Part shown: positions 1 to 10,440 of the stretch, in pieces
Numbering within the stretch: position 1 is the first letter of the stretch
Layout: every line of letters starts with the position of its first letter
Assembly (NCBI GenBank): GCA_021234155.1
Contig: JAJEKV010000059.1
Location: forward strand, 8,252,779 to 8,316,778
Source: Isoetes taiwanensis
Taxonomy: Eukaryota; Streptophyta; Lycopodiopsida; Isoetales; Isoetaceae
Reading direction: 5' to 3'
DNA length: 64,000 nt
Made by a program: the position numbers and the translations under genes
Notes under the pieces: model-generated
Databases searched by the model: none
What the model was told of the DNA's origin: nothing
Seen by the model: the letters and a program-made list of their open reading frames with translations, nothing else

Positions 1-1831
1 AAGGTGAAATGCATTCACTAAGAACTTCCATTAGTCTATGAAGATTGGTCACAGTTTGAGATTTCAACTGCGCATTATATTTCCCAAACAATGCATCCAT
101 CATCCTCATGAGTATGTCCAGGCATTAAGAACCCTAAATTCACTCTTTCAAAGGCACCCACAGCTGTTAAATAAGATAGGAATGAGAACATATGCTTGTT
201 TTTGTTCTGTCCAGCACAATTGTCAAGTTGGAGGAGGAGCTTTGGTGGTATATCTCGAGGTTGGGGACGTGAACTTGGGCTCCAACATGTTCAGAAGCAC
301 CTAACTTCCTAAACCTTGCCTTAGTAAACTTCTCTAAATTATTAGGCTTTCTATCCAACAATGCACTGAAGAGTGGTTGGCTACCACCTCCAGGGTTGTG
401 GAGGTCACCAGAATAACCACTCTCATAGTTCCTCAAGCACCAAATCACACTTCCAATATGAAAATCAGGACCATCACTCCACAATTGCAAACTAAAATGA
501 CCATAATAGATTGGCACCGATCTATGCACTATTGCACCTGTCAGAAAGACTTGCATAGGATAAGCTCTATTGATTTGCTTGGATATGTAACTATACTGTG
601 GCAAACAAGTCTTCGATTGATCCATATTGTCATGTATAATACAAACATAGTTATTGGGTTCCAAACATGATAATGTACTCTACATCCAATAAGTGGATCT
701 ACATGATAGTTGGTATGTCATGTGATCTTTCATTTGCTCCCTTATCTTAGCCCTTTGGCTTGGTTGCTTGGTCTTGTCCAGAATCTCTTTCAACTTAGCA
801 TACAAGTTGCACTTTGCAAAGTTGTTCAAAGTGTCTATAGTGACATGCTTGAAGTGCTTGCTCCATAGTCTATTGAAGCTGGGTTGAGATATTGTAGGTA
901 CTATTAGTTCTCGAAGCAAAGCATTCACTTCCTCCAATATGCTCTTCTGGGTACAATGGGATGGCAATCTCTTCTCGACAACTATTTTTCTCTGTTGATC
1001 TTTCCTATTTTTATGTGGCATATTCTCAGCATTGAATTCAACATATTTATCAAAAACCTCCCTAGCAGCCAGGATCCTAGAAGTTGGCCTCAACATGCAA
1101 TTATTTCCACGTAATGCAATTTTGCTCCTTTTTGCATGACTTGATGCCAATTTTGCCAAGATGAAATTGGAATGCCATGAATATTTATCCATGCACTTTA
1201 CATATCCATGCCCCTAGCAGTGGGTATCTTTTTTTCTTTGGATATTTTTCATCTTGAAGTGCAAGCTCATGAATGGAGTACATGTAAGTCCTCCTCCCAT
1301 CACAAGTATACTCTTGGAAGGTGGCTCTTGCTTCTACCAATTTATCAATTTCAAACTTTTGAACACAATTAGCCCAACAACATTTCATTCCCTTACCTTA
1401 GCTATAGCTTCACGTGAACAATCACTACTTGACTTGGACCTCTTGCTAGGATAATGTTTCACCATTGAGTGTGCCCTCTTTCCTGAAAATGTGGTCCTGG
1501 CAGCTATTGGAGGTGCATTAAGAAAATCAGTGTCATCCACAACCTCTGGCTCTGGTAAAAGGAAATCTCCTATAAACTCAATGCAGGCTATAGCCCATGG
1601 CATGATGCATGGGACCTCCAATTGTTTAACATAAGCAGTGCAATCCTGGTGATTTGACCCTTTTTCCTTCCATTTTTCTTCTAAACTTGTTATGGCCACA
1701 CCCACTTTATCCTCTCCTAACCTTTCATCATTGACAACTTGGATAGGATCAGCTAATATGGTAGTTCCTTCACCTACTAGCTCCTTATTACATTGGTGCT
1801 TCACTTTCACCTTCTTATTCTTCCAATCCAA
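1..1831 (-). pseudogene. DUF7869-like plant gene relic, frameshifted, runs off left edge
   Basis: Consecutive minus-strand reading blocks (1831-1385, 1388-1185, 1192-680, 664-167, then about 166-1) follow one another in different frames and read as one protein. Visible hallmarks, from N to C: a block with SHAKRSKIALRG, a block with VEKRLPSHCTQKSILEEVN, a segment IIHDNMDQSKTCLP, then LTGAIVHRS and YYGHFSLQLW, and near the left edge GFLMPGHTHEDD followed in another frame by DALFGKYNAQLK. From memory this order matches a large land-plant family annotated as DUF7869, often multicopy and transposon-associated; its biochemical role is not known to me. At least three frame changes and one stop make it a pseudogene. 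The family name is from recall, not from a search. Confidence 0.6.
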
Positions 1832-2183
1832 CCTACTGTAGAGGATTATAAATTTAAATGTTCTTAGTATTAGCTCGAAAAAAGGACAAAGTAATTATGA
1901 GAATAGATTAAAGGGAACTTCAAAAAATACAAAATAAAATCATTCAATGGGCAAATATATATTGTTAGTGTAGGCAAAAATAGGTTGTAAGTATAACTGA
2001 GGTATAGGTAATTATACAAAATTAATGATAACATAGGGTGTATGTAAGTAGTACTAAAGAGTTAAGTATAGGTTGTAATTCTAGAGTATCAAGTATAGGC
2101 AAAAATAGGTTGAAGTATAGCTGACATGTGGGTTATTCTAGAGAATTATAGCTAATTCGTATATGATATAATTCGTATATGAT
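1832..2183. other. AT-rich intergenic stretch
   Basis: No gene seen. A short motif (taggcaaaaataggttg) occurs near 1973 and again near 2095, each followed by similar sequence, so this is a degenerate direct repeat. Confidence 0.5.
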
Positions 2184-2708
2184 GTGATGGAATCATCATT
2201 ACAACCACGCCTACTAAGCTATACGAATCCATCCTTCCTTCCTTCCTTCCTTCCCTCCTTCCTTCCTTTCTTACCAACCATGATGAGCCATGCCGCCCGG
2301 CCCGCTCCATCCCGTCAGACTCGCCTGAGAGAGGCGAAGAAGGAGATCAAGAAATTGATCAAGAAATCCCTTCCCCCCTCCCGCAGATGCCGCTGTGGCT
2401 GCCTTCCGCACCACAGTCCGGATGAATGCGAGTAGTTGTTTCTAGGGGGCAAGCTTCGCCTAGAAAATCCAAATCTGAGTAGCAGCACTAGCAGTCCGGA
2501 GTCCCCCTATACACCAGCAGATTCTGATGAAGAGCTGGAGAAGGAGGTCGAAAAAGCAGAAGAAATGGAGGAAGCGGATGAGGAGTGGCGCGAAGAATTG
2601 GAAGAAGAGAAGAAGCAGATTATCATGAATGCCCTCTCATCCTTTGATGATGAAGATGTTGCAGAAGCCATCCTTGAAGAGATGGCAAGAGGAGGACGAG
2701 GAGGATGA
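2184..2708 (+). pseudogene. Unrecognised basic-then-acidic ORF with an in-frame stop
   Basis: One reading frame runs through the stretch but is cut by a TAG at 2433-2435. The likely start is the ATG near 2284 (MSHAARPAPS) rather than 2184, because the first 30 codons are a CTTC microsatellite translated as Phe-Leu-Pro repeats. The first half is basic (KKEIKKLIKKS) and ends in a compact Cys/His cluster, RCRCGCLPHHSPDEC. The second half is Ser-rich and then strongly acidic and probably helical (EELEKEVEKAEEMEEADEE), ending SSFDDEDVAEAILEEMARGG. I do not recognise the family. It could be a zinc-binding N-terminal part of a transposon protein, or noise made coherent by low complexity. Confidence 0.35.
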
Positions 2709-3393
2709 GGGCTAATTTTTCTCCAAAAGAGGCCTCACCTTACAATTTTGAATGGAGCTAGGCAGTCCAATACACGCCTGGCATGAATTGTATACAGTAA
2801 CTAGCTTTCTTATCTTAATATTAATTTCTTACAACAAAGACTTCTGCTAATTTTATTAATGCATTCAAATAGTTTAAACTTTAAATTAGCTCAATTCACG
2901 CTTGGCGTGAATTTAGTACAATGCCAAGTCTTCTTAATATTAATCTCCTACACGCCAATTGCGAATTAGCAAATGGGCATAAAGTGCATTCAAAGAGTTT
3001 AAATTATAACATAAGGGAATGCGCGCCTGGCGCGAATTCACTATGGCACGAATTCAATAATGTATAATTACTACTATTAATCTTTTAATTTCTAGCTTCC
3101 TTCCAGTTCAAATTTGCTTCTATTGTCTTTTTTTTTTTTTTTTTTTTTTTTTTTTGTAGATCATTAATTATCTCTTCCGCTCAGTAATGCCAGGACTCAT
3201 GATCGAGGGCGTGAAGGAGATGCCCCCACCTCCTACGCCTAGCGTTAACTCTAATCACGCTGAGGTTGAGCAGTTTGAACACACGACTGGCTAGTATTCA
3301 ACTGAAGTTCTTCTTGTGCCAGAAGGACATTTCGTTCCAGGGCCTATACCAATCTTATAGTTTCATGAAGGTCTTGATATTTGCTGATATAAT
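2709..3393. repeat. Three degenerate ~120-bp repeats with palindromic cores, plus a T tract
   Basis: Three diverged units begin near 2774, 2893 and 3019. Each has a palindromic core (cacgcctggcatg, cacgcttggcgtg, cgcgcctggcgcg) followed by gaatt and an AT-rich tail. A run of about 29 T lies at 3127-3155. No gene is visible. Confidence 0.45.
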
Positions 3394-3618
3394 ATGACCG
3401 TTCTTGGTGAGCTATGTTCGGGGATGACTACAAGCATAGGCTTATTCAATGAGGAGTTATGTCGCGCTTTGAAGGGGCTTGAAATAGAGAATGCTCAGCT
3501 GAGAACGAGAATTGTAGAGCTCGAAGCCATTTTGGGTAATAGCCCAATAGCTGTACCATCTAATTTGCCAGATTCTTGTGTGCCAGCTTCTCTTGTTACA
3601 ACCTGTGCCAGCATTTGA
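3394..3618 (+). CDS. Short hypothetical ORF with coiled-coil-like segment
   Basis: A 74-codon ORF whose residues about 20-46 (NEELCRALKGLEIENAQLRT and on) have the heptad pattern of a short coiled coil. No family is recognised and there is no clear promoter. It may be a fragment of a decayed transposon gene or a chance ORF. Downstream (3619-4270) I see no gene, only a pyrimidine-rich GTTCTTC repeat near 4225-4270. Confidence 0.2.
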   Translation: MTVLGELCSGMTTSIGLFNEELCRALKGLEIENAQLRTRIVELEAILGNSPIAVPSNLPDSCVPASLVTTCASI

Positions 3619-4339
3619 TACTACTGTGCCAGCATTTGATATGACTGAGGAATAACACACATATGTAATTAAAAAAATGTAAAGAGTGTCTAGTGTTTTG
3701 TAAATTCCTGAATAGTCTGGTCTGCAGGCCTTATAGTTTTGAAATTTTGAATGAATGGTCTGGTATGCAAGCGTATTAATTTCACACATATGACAGAATC
3801 AGCTTGAGCATCTTAGTATATGTACTCAATCTACTTCTTATGATGCATCTTTCTCTATTTCTTCCGAAAAAATGAAACTCACATTTCTTAAGTGAATTAC
3901 TGGCTACACAACAAAGGTTCCGATGCTTTCTCCGGTTGTGTCTCCATCAGGATGCCTTCTGGGTAATGCTTCGTCGTTGAAATGGCAACTGATAACTAGG
4001 ATCTTCACATGATCATTTTTCAGAGGAACTCCATAGCATACTGCTTCTGGATCGACTGATTCTATCTTGCAATTTTCCACCCTCCTCTTTAAATTCATCG
4101 TCAGCATATAACATTCCTCTCCAATGCTGTTCATTCTCGTAAGATTATGGGATTAAATTGGAGCTTGCGATTCAGAAGAGTAGATGAATTTACATGAAGG
4201 TGCTCGACATCGCTCAGGCGCAGGCTTCTTCCTAGTTCTTCCGAGTTCTTCTCAGTTCTTTCGAGTTCTTCGAATGACAAGATTAGGTGGCAGTTTCAAA
4301 TTATCCATTAACTGTGCCTGTTTAGCGGATGAGTAAAAT

Positions 4340-4667
4340 CTAATTTTGGATTTAATAATACGGCGGTCGTTGAACATTAACTGCTGGTACAATCGCGTAC
4401 CGTCCATTAGGCGCAATCATAAGATTTTTGACCGTCGATTTGAAGTCGATCCGCGAAATTTAAATAACCGCTCACATCTATTGGACCGTCGATCTAAAGT
4501 GAATCCGAATGAAACCCGTCGATCCAAGGTCGAATCGGCTAACCAAGACCGACCTTCAATTGCTTATGGAAATCTATATAAGTTTTTGAATTTTATTTCT
4601 TGCTTTTTAATTGCAGACTTGCTCCGAGGCACTCAAGAACTCCAAGGCGCTCAAGGTCGTCACAAAA
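4340..4667 (+). promoter_or_regulatory. Promoter-like region with repeated GACCGTCGAT motif and TATA box
   Basis: The motif (g)accgtcgat followed by a tract like ttgaagtcgatccg recurs with changes near 4428, 4485 and 4518, and a further accgtcca lies near 4398. A TATA box (tctatataag) is at 4573-4582, 86 bp before the start codon of the phosphatase pseudogene at 4668. That order fits a plant Pol II promoter. Confidence 0.45.
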
Positions 4668-6022
4668 ATGCCGCCCAAAGGTCGTGCTGCTCCGAACTCT
4701 GGCCGAGCCACAAAAGAAACTGCTCAAGGTCAGTATTGTTCATACATTCCATGTGTCATTCGTTCATTGTTCGATTCTTTGTTCAGTGTTTAGGGTTCTG
4801 CTCATTGGTCTGTTTATTGTGCAGTGTTTATTCTGTATTTTCTGTCAATAAATCTTCTGCCCGGCTGCTCATACTCCTGTCTATCATTTCTCTGGTAGTG
4901 AGTTAAATCTGCCTTTGTATAATTGTCCTTCCTATGTTAAATTGTCCTGCCCGTGATTAACTATTCTGTCTATAATTTGTCTGGCAGTGAGTAGATTAAT
5001 CTGCCCTTGTTTAATTGGCTTGCCTTTGAGTGATTGTTTGGCCTTTCCTTTTTTGCCCTACCTGTGATTAGTCTGTCTGTAATTGGCGACAAGGATGATC
5101 ATGCAAGCTCAGATTCAACCACTGAGGTTAGAAATCAAAACCCCGAGGTAGCTTTCATAGAAGAGAACGTGTCCGAACTAAACCATGGAGTTGATGCTTC
5201 TGGCAGTAAGCATCCGGGGAGTGAAGTAAACGCTACGACTGCCGGGGATGACCAAAAGGCTCTGATGATGAAAGGTATAATTCACGTCAGGCGAGATATA
5301 TAGAATACTTCTGACACACAAAACGTGCTTCGCGTGTATTGCAGACAATTTTTGTATGGCTAACTCTTTGTTTTCCATGGTTCAGGGCTCTACCTGCTTG
5401 TGACAAAATCATTGTCTTCGATCTGAATGGTGTCCTGTGTAAAACATTTCCTAAGAAGTTTATTAACAGGGATGACTTTGAACAAGTCCCTCTAGAATCG
5501 AATACTAAGTGGATCTATCCTCGCCCACACTTAGAAGATATGATGAAGGCGTTCAAATTGTTTCGAGTTGCCATCTAGTCCTCAGTGGAACGCAAAAATA
5601 TTGATGAAGTTCTTAGGGTGTTATCAGGAATGAATCGAGACTTTGTGACGATTTCGGACCAAACTAAGTGTATAAAGTTTCCACATCCACGAGATCCGGA
5701 TGGCAAACCGGTCTTCGTTAAACATCTTGGTACTATGATGGATTAGCTTGGCATTCAAAAGAAAGAGGACATCATAATAGTAGATGATGATGCTCTTAAG
5801 TGCTTTTATAATCAAGGTCAGGCTCTAAATCCACCAAGTTATACTCCAGTAGATTACTGAACAGATGAGTTTCTAGTACTATTCATGTCCATCATGAGTG
5901 GCTTGGCTACGGATAAAACAGTATCAGATGTTGTCCAAACGCATCCAGAACTAGATCGGACTAAGGAGATGGATCCCTATCTTGAGAGTTATTTGACAAA
6001 GAAGGGACTAGTCTCCCCATGA
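4668..6022 (+). pseudogene. FCP1/NIF-type HAD phosphatase-like gene with introns and three in-frame stops
   Basis: Exon 1 starts at ATG 4668 (MPPKGRAAPNSG) and ends at a CAAG/GTCAG donor at 4728. An acidic linker exon (about 5088-5272) is followed by a GT-AG intron. The last exon carries the domain: IIVFDLNGVLCKTF (catalytic DxD motif I, here D-L-N), YPRPHLEDMMKAF, a VAI-stop-SS segment, then KIDIIIVDDD-like text read as EDIIIVDDDALKCF (motif IV). This is the FCP1-homology layout of plant HAD phosphatases, which remove phosphate from Ser/Thr in proteins. Stops TAG 5576, TAG 5744 and TGA 5858 all lie in the same frame as the terminal TGA at 6020, with no frameshift. The first replaces the Trp of the family motif WSS. 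Motif I also has N in place of the second Asp, so even the undamaged form may have been weak or inactive. Confidence 0.65.
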
Positions 6023-6279
6023 TGTAATCTTCATATCAAGTGAATACAATGTAAAAAGTGTTCTGTGTATATTGATGTGTTGTTATCTACAAATGCTAAT
6101 CAGACACCACATTCTTCTCACTAAAACAAGAAAATGTTAAACCACCCACTACTATAATGTAAAAATTTGCAACCTTGCAAAACAGCATGTCACATACCAC
6201 AACACTATATTGAAACAAGGGTATGAAAAAGTGGCATGCTTTTGGAATAGACATAAATCCAATTTAAATGAATGATGGT

Positions 6280-7934
6280 TAGAGTTCGAAGATGTATCCT
6301 AGGCCCATGGCAAGGCAACATGGCAAGTGCTGAGGAGAGCTGAGAAGCAGAGGTGTTAGAACCCTTAGCTGACTTTCGAGGTTGACAAAGAGCATGTGGA
6401 GGTTTGGGTAGAGGGTGGGCACTACGACGATCAATGTCCATGTACTGCCTACAAGCCTCTTCGACTTGCTGTTGTGACCTTTGAATCTCCTACAGCCTTT
6501 GCCTCTGTTGATCCAGCAACAGAGGCGTGGGACCAGCAACTGGAATAGATATAGATGAAGTCACAAGGGGATGAGAGGCATCCATTGAAGAAGGAGTAGA
6601 GGTAGGAGCAGGATTTGCAGCAGAGGCAACTAAAAGAGCATGTTGAAAGACTTACGATATTGAGAAAAGAGAGGGGCCTCAGGGAACATGAGAGCCATCT
6701 CTAGGCCATTTAACAATCGTAGCTTGAAAGAAAAGAACACGAGCCCACTCTAAACAATAGTTATCTGAGGCAAATCACGATGAATGGGTTGTACTACATA
6801 AATCTTAGTAATGCCATTGGTTATATCATGTTGCAAGTGAAGTCCAATCTTATTAGCAATAACAGAATGAACTCAGAATCCTGAAACTCTGGAGGAAAGT
6901 CTTCAATAGCAATCCAGAATGGGGCACATAAGGCATCTGGCCTACCTGGAAGAACATACTATTGATACAACAAGAAATGTTTCCACAGAGCCACTAGCTC
7001 AGGAGACTCAAACATCAGGAGAAAACACCGCTGATCTTTGGCCATGATAGATAGATTGATACGTGGGAAGCCCTAATTTGTGTAGATGCCCAGATAACCA
7101 TGATCCCACGCGCTTCAAATCTAAAAAGAGGTCAGTGAAGTAACAAAGAACAGAGCATGCAACTAGTTGCTCCACATGATGACGGTGAGCCTCATGATTG
7201 ATCTGCACTACAGGGGCCCCAAAGTGCTCAAAGGTTGACCTGCACTTCTGAACCTCATAAAAAACATCACCTAGTGGTAACAGGATATCCATGGAGTCTT
7301 GTTTGGCCTGCAGCTGCTGAAGATAGGATGTAACTTCCTTCTTATTATTGTCCACCATGGTGGCATTAACGACCTCTGAGACACAAAGTGAGGTGGCTGG
7401 AGATGACACACCTTTGCATAGCCACTCAGAAAAACGAGCACCTGTAACCCTTGCCACTGTGTCAGAAGACCTCTAAGATGTAGAGGTCGAGACATGCGGT
7501 GTGGTTGAAGAAGAAGATGTCCCAGGCTTGCTCGAGGGAAGAGGGGAAAATTTCTCATGTCTTGAGGAACCTCCAACATGCATTGGATGTCTTGTGTGTT
7601 CAGAAGGGCCTCCTTCATGTGAGAGACTCCCAACATGTTGGGGGTGCAGCCCTTGTCACATTCTTCTGAGCAGAAGATACTAATCCCATTTGTTTCGAAG
7701 AACTTTCAACATGTGTTGGAGGTGCCTTTGGAAGTACCGACTTTCCAGAAGAGCTTCCTAGAGTCACTTGTCCAACACTGCCTCTAGTATCATGAGACAT
7801 AGGGTCAGACGCTGGAACAAGCATAGAAGAGGAGGAGCTGTCTCAATTGAGCTAGGTACACATATGCCATTGGAAGAAACAAGAGCATGAGGCAATGCCA
7901 CGAATTGAGATGCACAGGGGCCTGCCTCTCCTGC
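6280..7934 (-). pseudogene. Degenerate DUF4283-like retroelement gene, 3' part (left of the chromovirus)
   Basis: Read on the minus strand from 7934 downward. A Ser/Pro-rich low-complexity region precedes a longer open block (7457-7008) containing ARFSEWLCKG, YLQQLQAKQDS, FEHFGAPVVQINHEAHRHHV and LPTYQSIYHGQR. In shifted frames there follow RCFLLMFESPELV, PGRPDALCAPFWIAIEDFPPEF and ANKIGLHLQHDIT, the order seen in DUF4283-type domains of plant LINE ORF1 and related proteins. Several frameshifts and stops are present. The gene is interrupted by the chromovirus insertion; its 5' end appears to continue at 21537-21368. The family assignment is tentative. Confidence 0.4.
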
Positions 7935-7939
7935 CCCTC
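7935..7939. repeat. Target-site duplication CCCTC, left copy
   Basis: CCCTC directly precedes the LTR terminus TGTGACGT. The same five bases directly follow the other LTR at 21363-21367, so they mark the insertion site. Confidence 0.9.
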
Positions 7940-9599
7940 TGTGACGTCCCCTACTCGTATACGGCGCACTCACCGTATACAAACAGGAGTTCATCCCCCA
8001 TACCAGATCCATGCTCCCTTCACATGACACTGCATCCGTGACGGGTGCCAGTGGGAAGAATGAAGGGGTCATTGCACCCCGTCTCCCTCAGGGCCTACCT
8101 AGCTGCGGAAGCGTAAACATACATGTCAGTAGCACATACATCAACATCATATGACCATCACGAAGGATGGTCCTCCACATATCTGCATCGACAAAGATCA
8201 GCACATCACATAGGGAATCCTACCCCGGGCTCAGACTCAAGGGGATGACTGACGGCTTGGGTCTCCAGAGTCATTGCAGACAGAATTCATGGCAATGGAT
8301 TGGGCTGGCATATGAACATGGCTTAGGGTTGTCCACTCCATCCGCCCCTCCTGTGCACACTTTGCAGAGTGGTCTGAAAAGTGTCGGGACCTGACTGTAG
8401 CCCGCCGGATGCATAGCCAAAAGGGCTACTCCTGGGCTCATCCTCCCAGTTCCGATGGGGCAGGTAGGGATCACTCCCTCCAGAGATCTACATGCTGACT
8501 CAAGATGACTAGAGGGCCACTGCCCGTATTCGACTGAACCCACTGGAAAGTGAACACCACTTCACGGGTGTCGAGCCCATACCTTGCCCACACGCAGTGG
8601 CAAGCCATTAGACCTAGTCACAATGATCCCGTGGGCTTTACACACCGGAGGGATGGTTCAAGAGTCGGGACATGAACCTCCTTCTCAGCCCGGTCGGCCC
8701 TTCACCTACATCCCGGTGTGGCTCTTGTGCACAGGCCGAATCTATATGGTGCTAGAGAGGCTAATCTAGGAGCATCCACTACCAAGCTTTAGGTCTCTAC
8801 CCCCCCTTCCCAATACAAGGAATTCATAGAGATACATCATCCACATACATCATAAGAGAACTAAAGAACAAGATCTAATCTATATCATAGAGTTAGGTTC
8901 TTTAGTTAGAGTCTGGTATCTAGAGATCTAGAAGGCTGCTATGAGCAATTTAATAGGCTAAACCTACTGATTTTATGACTAAAAGAGGGTTTAAGCTATT
9001 AATTTGCCTAAATACCTGATCCTTGAGGGACTCCTCCTGACCTGAGCTCGACCATCCTGCTGAAACACTCGAATCAAGGGAAACTAAGGGTACAGTTCAC
9101 TCAGGCAGGGTCTGGGAGGCGGTTTTGGCTCTTGAGGCAGCCAAAACGGAGTCCTAAAGCCCTAGAAACGAAAATGGGCAAGTTAGGGTTTCCCCTCCTA
9201 AATAGACATGGGGGTTGGTTAGGGTTTCCAATTATCCCCTTTTGGCATGTGGGATAATTGGGAATGGGCCCACTTGCCATTAATGGTTAGGTGGCAAAAT
9301 GTGCCCACATGGAAATGTGTGCACATTAATGAAGGTGCACATTGGAAAATGTGCACATTAATTGCACCTATGGGTATGGCCCACTTGGCATAAGGTGTCC
9401 ATATGGAAATGTGTGCCCACATTAATGTGTACATTGGTAAATGTGCACATTAATGCCAATGCACATTTCTAGCAAGTTGCCCCCTAGGGCTACCCACTTG
9501 GCTATATGTCGCATTACCGCGTCGGTCGGGGATGGCGTGTGCGGCGTGGCGGCGATGCGATATCGCCTTGGGACCGTATATCGTCTTTGGAACGTCACA
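7940..9599 (-). repeat. 3' LTR of the 13.4 kb chromovirus (1660 bp)
   Basis: It begins TGTGACGTCCCC and ends GGAACGTCACA on the plus strand. It aligns with 19680-21362. The stretch 8770-9480 is almost identical to its partner, while the outer parts differ by many small changes. It contains a cluster of TGTGCACATTAAT-like motifs at about 9300-9470. Confidence 0.92.
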
Positions 9600-9612
9600 T
9601 TCTCCCCCCTTG
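9600..9612 (-). other. Polypurine tract of the 13.4 kb element
   Basis: On the minus strand AAGGGGGGAGAA directly abuts the 3' LTR start TGTGACGTTCC. This is the plus-strand primer site of reverse transcription. The second element has AAGGGGGGGAGAA in the same place (40364-40376). Confidence 0.85.
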
Positions 9613-10440
9613 AAATGATGCTGTCCGCAGCATCGTGGGTCTCCCCACGTACCCTGATACATATAATATACTCCTATCACATTTACACATTTATTAACAT
9701 TACCTTAAGGTAATATTTTTAGAACATTATTACGCGATTATATTATGAAATAACTTATCAATTCACAACATCATTAAAACAAAGTTACTCAATACTTCAC
9801 TTATCATGGCAATTAAGTTTATCAAAATTCAAATTAACATTCGAGGTACTCTTCATTCCTTGCAACACATTCCAACAAAATTTGTGTTGCAAGTCTTCAA
9901 ATTCGACCTCCTTGCCCTCCCGGGCTCTATTGGCCTCACAAGTGTCGACACTACGTTAGTACCATTTAATTATTAATAAAATTTTGGTTATATGGTGACC
10001 ACCCCACCTATCTACATGGATGCATGGCTAATCTCCGTAGGGAAGAGGGTGAATCTTCCATTATGGCCGTGGAGACAGCCTATATGCCTATATGCGCTCA
10101 TGCCTACACCCTAGTTGCCCCAATGGAGGATAGGTCCTTCCCAGATATGGGGCGTGAAGGCCCGATTCCTCCTATCAAAGCATATATGGGGCTAGAGGTG
10201 CTTTTCCTATCGGTGCATTCCTTCATGACCTCCTTTCTCTCGAGGGTCGCCTACTTAAAGTGGGGACAGTAGACTTTCTAATCTACCTTCCACTCACCCA
10301 AGCGAAACGCGGTCATGCCTACATTGACATTACACCACGCCCTAGAGATCACCGTAGTGGTCCCATCATCGGTAACAACGCATGCGACCCATACCAAGCA
10401 TAGGTTGCATGCATAGATTAATCTTAACTAAACATAGAAT
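9613..10440. other. Untranslated 3' region of the 13.4 kb element
   Basis: This lies between the chromodomain end and the polypurine tract. It is AT-rich near 9650-9860 and otherwise featureless. No coding pattern is supported on either strand. Confidence 0.5.
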
